Origin: Coriobacteriales bacterium
GTDB lineage: Bacteria > Actinomycetota > Coriobacteriia > Coriobacteriales > UBA8131
NCBI GenBank assembly: GCA_031268525.1
Contig: JAIRXA010000013.1
Location: 1-5,339 of the forward strand
Direction: 5' to 3'
Length of the DNA stretch: 5,339 bases
Every line of letters begins with the position of its first letter. The first letter of the stretch is position 1. The position numbers and the translations under genes are program-made. Below are positions 5,092-5,339 of this stretch, one piece after another. The notes below the pieces were generated by a model. It worked only from the letters and a program-made list of their open reading frames with translations, ran no database searches and was not told the origin of the DNA.

Positions 5092-5339
5092 ATGCGTCTT
5101 GAGCTGCTCTGTCCGGCCTGTGGGCTCAGGGACTTCGATTCTTCCAAGTACAAATCGATGATCCTCCTTGCGCAGAATCTGGCGCTTGTGCAGTTTTGCT
5201 GCCCCAGTTGTGGCATGAGTCTTGCTGTGACGATGCGCCTGACACCCGCCCAGTACCGGGCGGCAAGTAAGCGTCTTGCGGAGCAATCAGTATCTCTGCA
5301 AACCGATACGGCGGCAAAGCCTTCGATCAGCTATACCTC
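5092..5339 (+). CDS. Zinc-ribbon-like protein, 5' part only (runs off the window)
   Basis: The first 82 residues of a protein cut by the window edge. It begins MRLELLCPACGLRDFDSS and has two CXXC knuckles, C7-x2-C10 and C37-x2-C40 (in FCCPSCGMSL), about 26 residues apart, with an extra cysteine at 36. This is the layout of a single treble-clef or zinc-ribbon unit. After it comes a polar, helix-prone stretch (TPAQYRAASKRLAEQ). The start at 5092 is preferred because AGGAG at 5081-5085 stands 6 bases before it; an in-frame ATG at 5059 would add 11 charged residues (MNRKRDDKEKA) but has no ribosome binding site. No membrane segment is visible. I do not recognise the family; a nucleic-acid- or protein-binding role would be usual for such a fold, but the missing C-terminal part could change that. 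Confidence 0.68.
   Translation, partial: MRLELLCPACGLRDFDSSKYKSMILLAQNLALVQFCCPSCGMSLAVTMRLTPAQYRAASKRLAEQSVSLQTDTAAKPSISYT

Noticed and set aside
4921..5286. Minus-strand open frame across the last intergenic region (121 codons)
   Set aside because: It covers the promoter-like and stem-loop leader and the zinc-ribbon gene on the opposite strand; the + strand frame has paired CXXC motifs and a good ribosome binding site, the minus one has neither.

Overview
The window looks like chromosomal DNA from a strictly anaerobic actinobacterium of the class Coriobacteriia, most likely an Eggerthellales-type gut or oral organism. The basis is a characteristic pairing: a many-pass membrane protein with a C-terminal LuxR helix-turn-helix, followed on the same strand by a Tat-exported, Old-Yellow-Enzyme-type flavin/iron-sulfur reductase. 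This lineage carries many such pairs. The assignment is an inference from gene style, not from a marker gene. All genes I can support lie on the + strand.

Layout. (1) Bases 1-177 hold the 3' end of an unidentified reading frame, possibly the tail of a LysR-type regulator. (2) Bases 178-411 are a leader with two short GC-rich inverted repeats. (3) Bases 412-1893 encode a 493-residue LuxR-family regulator with about 12 membrane helices. (4) Bases 1894-2010 form a short intergenic region with a -10-like hexamer but no good -35. (5) Bases 2011-4275 encode a 754-residue Tat-signal (probably lipoprotein) flavoenzyme: FMN TIM barrel, 4Fe-4S cysteine motif and a dinucleotide-binding module. (6) Bases 4276-4451 are intergenic, with a palindrome and a consensus TATAAT. 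(7) Three small cysteine-bearing proteins follow: an Nfu/NifU C-terminal-type Fe-S scaffold (4452-4682), an unrecognised 81-residue protein with eight cysteines (4701-4946), and the start of a CXXC...CXXC zinc-ribbon-like protein (5092 to the window end). A leader with direct repeats and a stem-loop precedes the last one.

How the parts may work together. The membrane LuxR protein probably senses a small molecule and controls the adjacent reductase. The reductase would then act on that compound, or use it as an electron acceptor, on the outer face of the cytoplasmic membrane. Its active-site region has lost the usual OYE His/Asn/Tyr residues, and the second nucleotide-binding loop is degenerate. 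Its substrate and electron donor are therefore unlikely to match the classical NAD(P)H-dependent enoate reductases. The downstream Nfu protein and the eight-cysteine protein are 18 bp apart and probably cotranscribed, suggesting an Fe-S or metal-linked partnership. I see no RNA genes, insertion sequences or CRISPR arrays.
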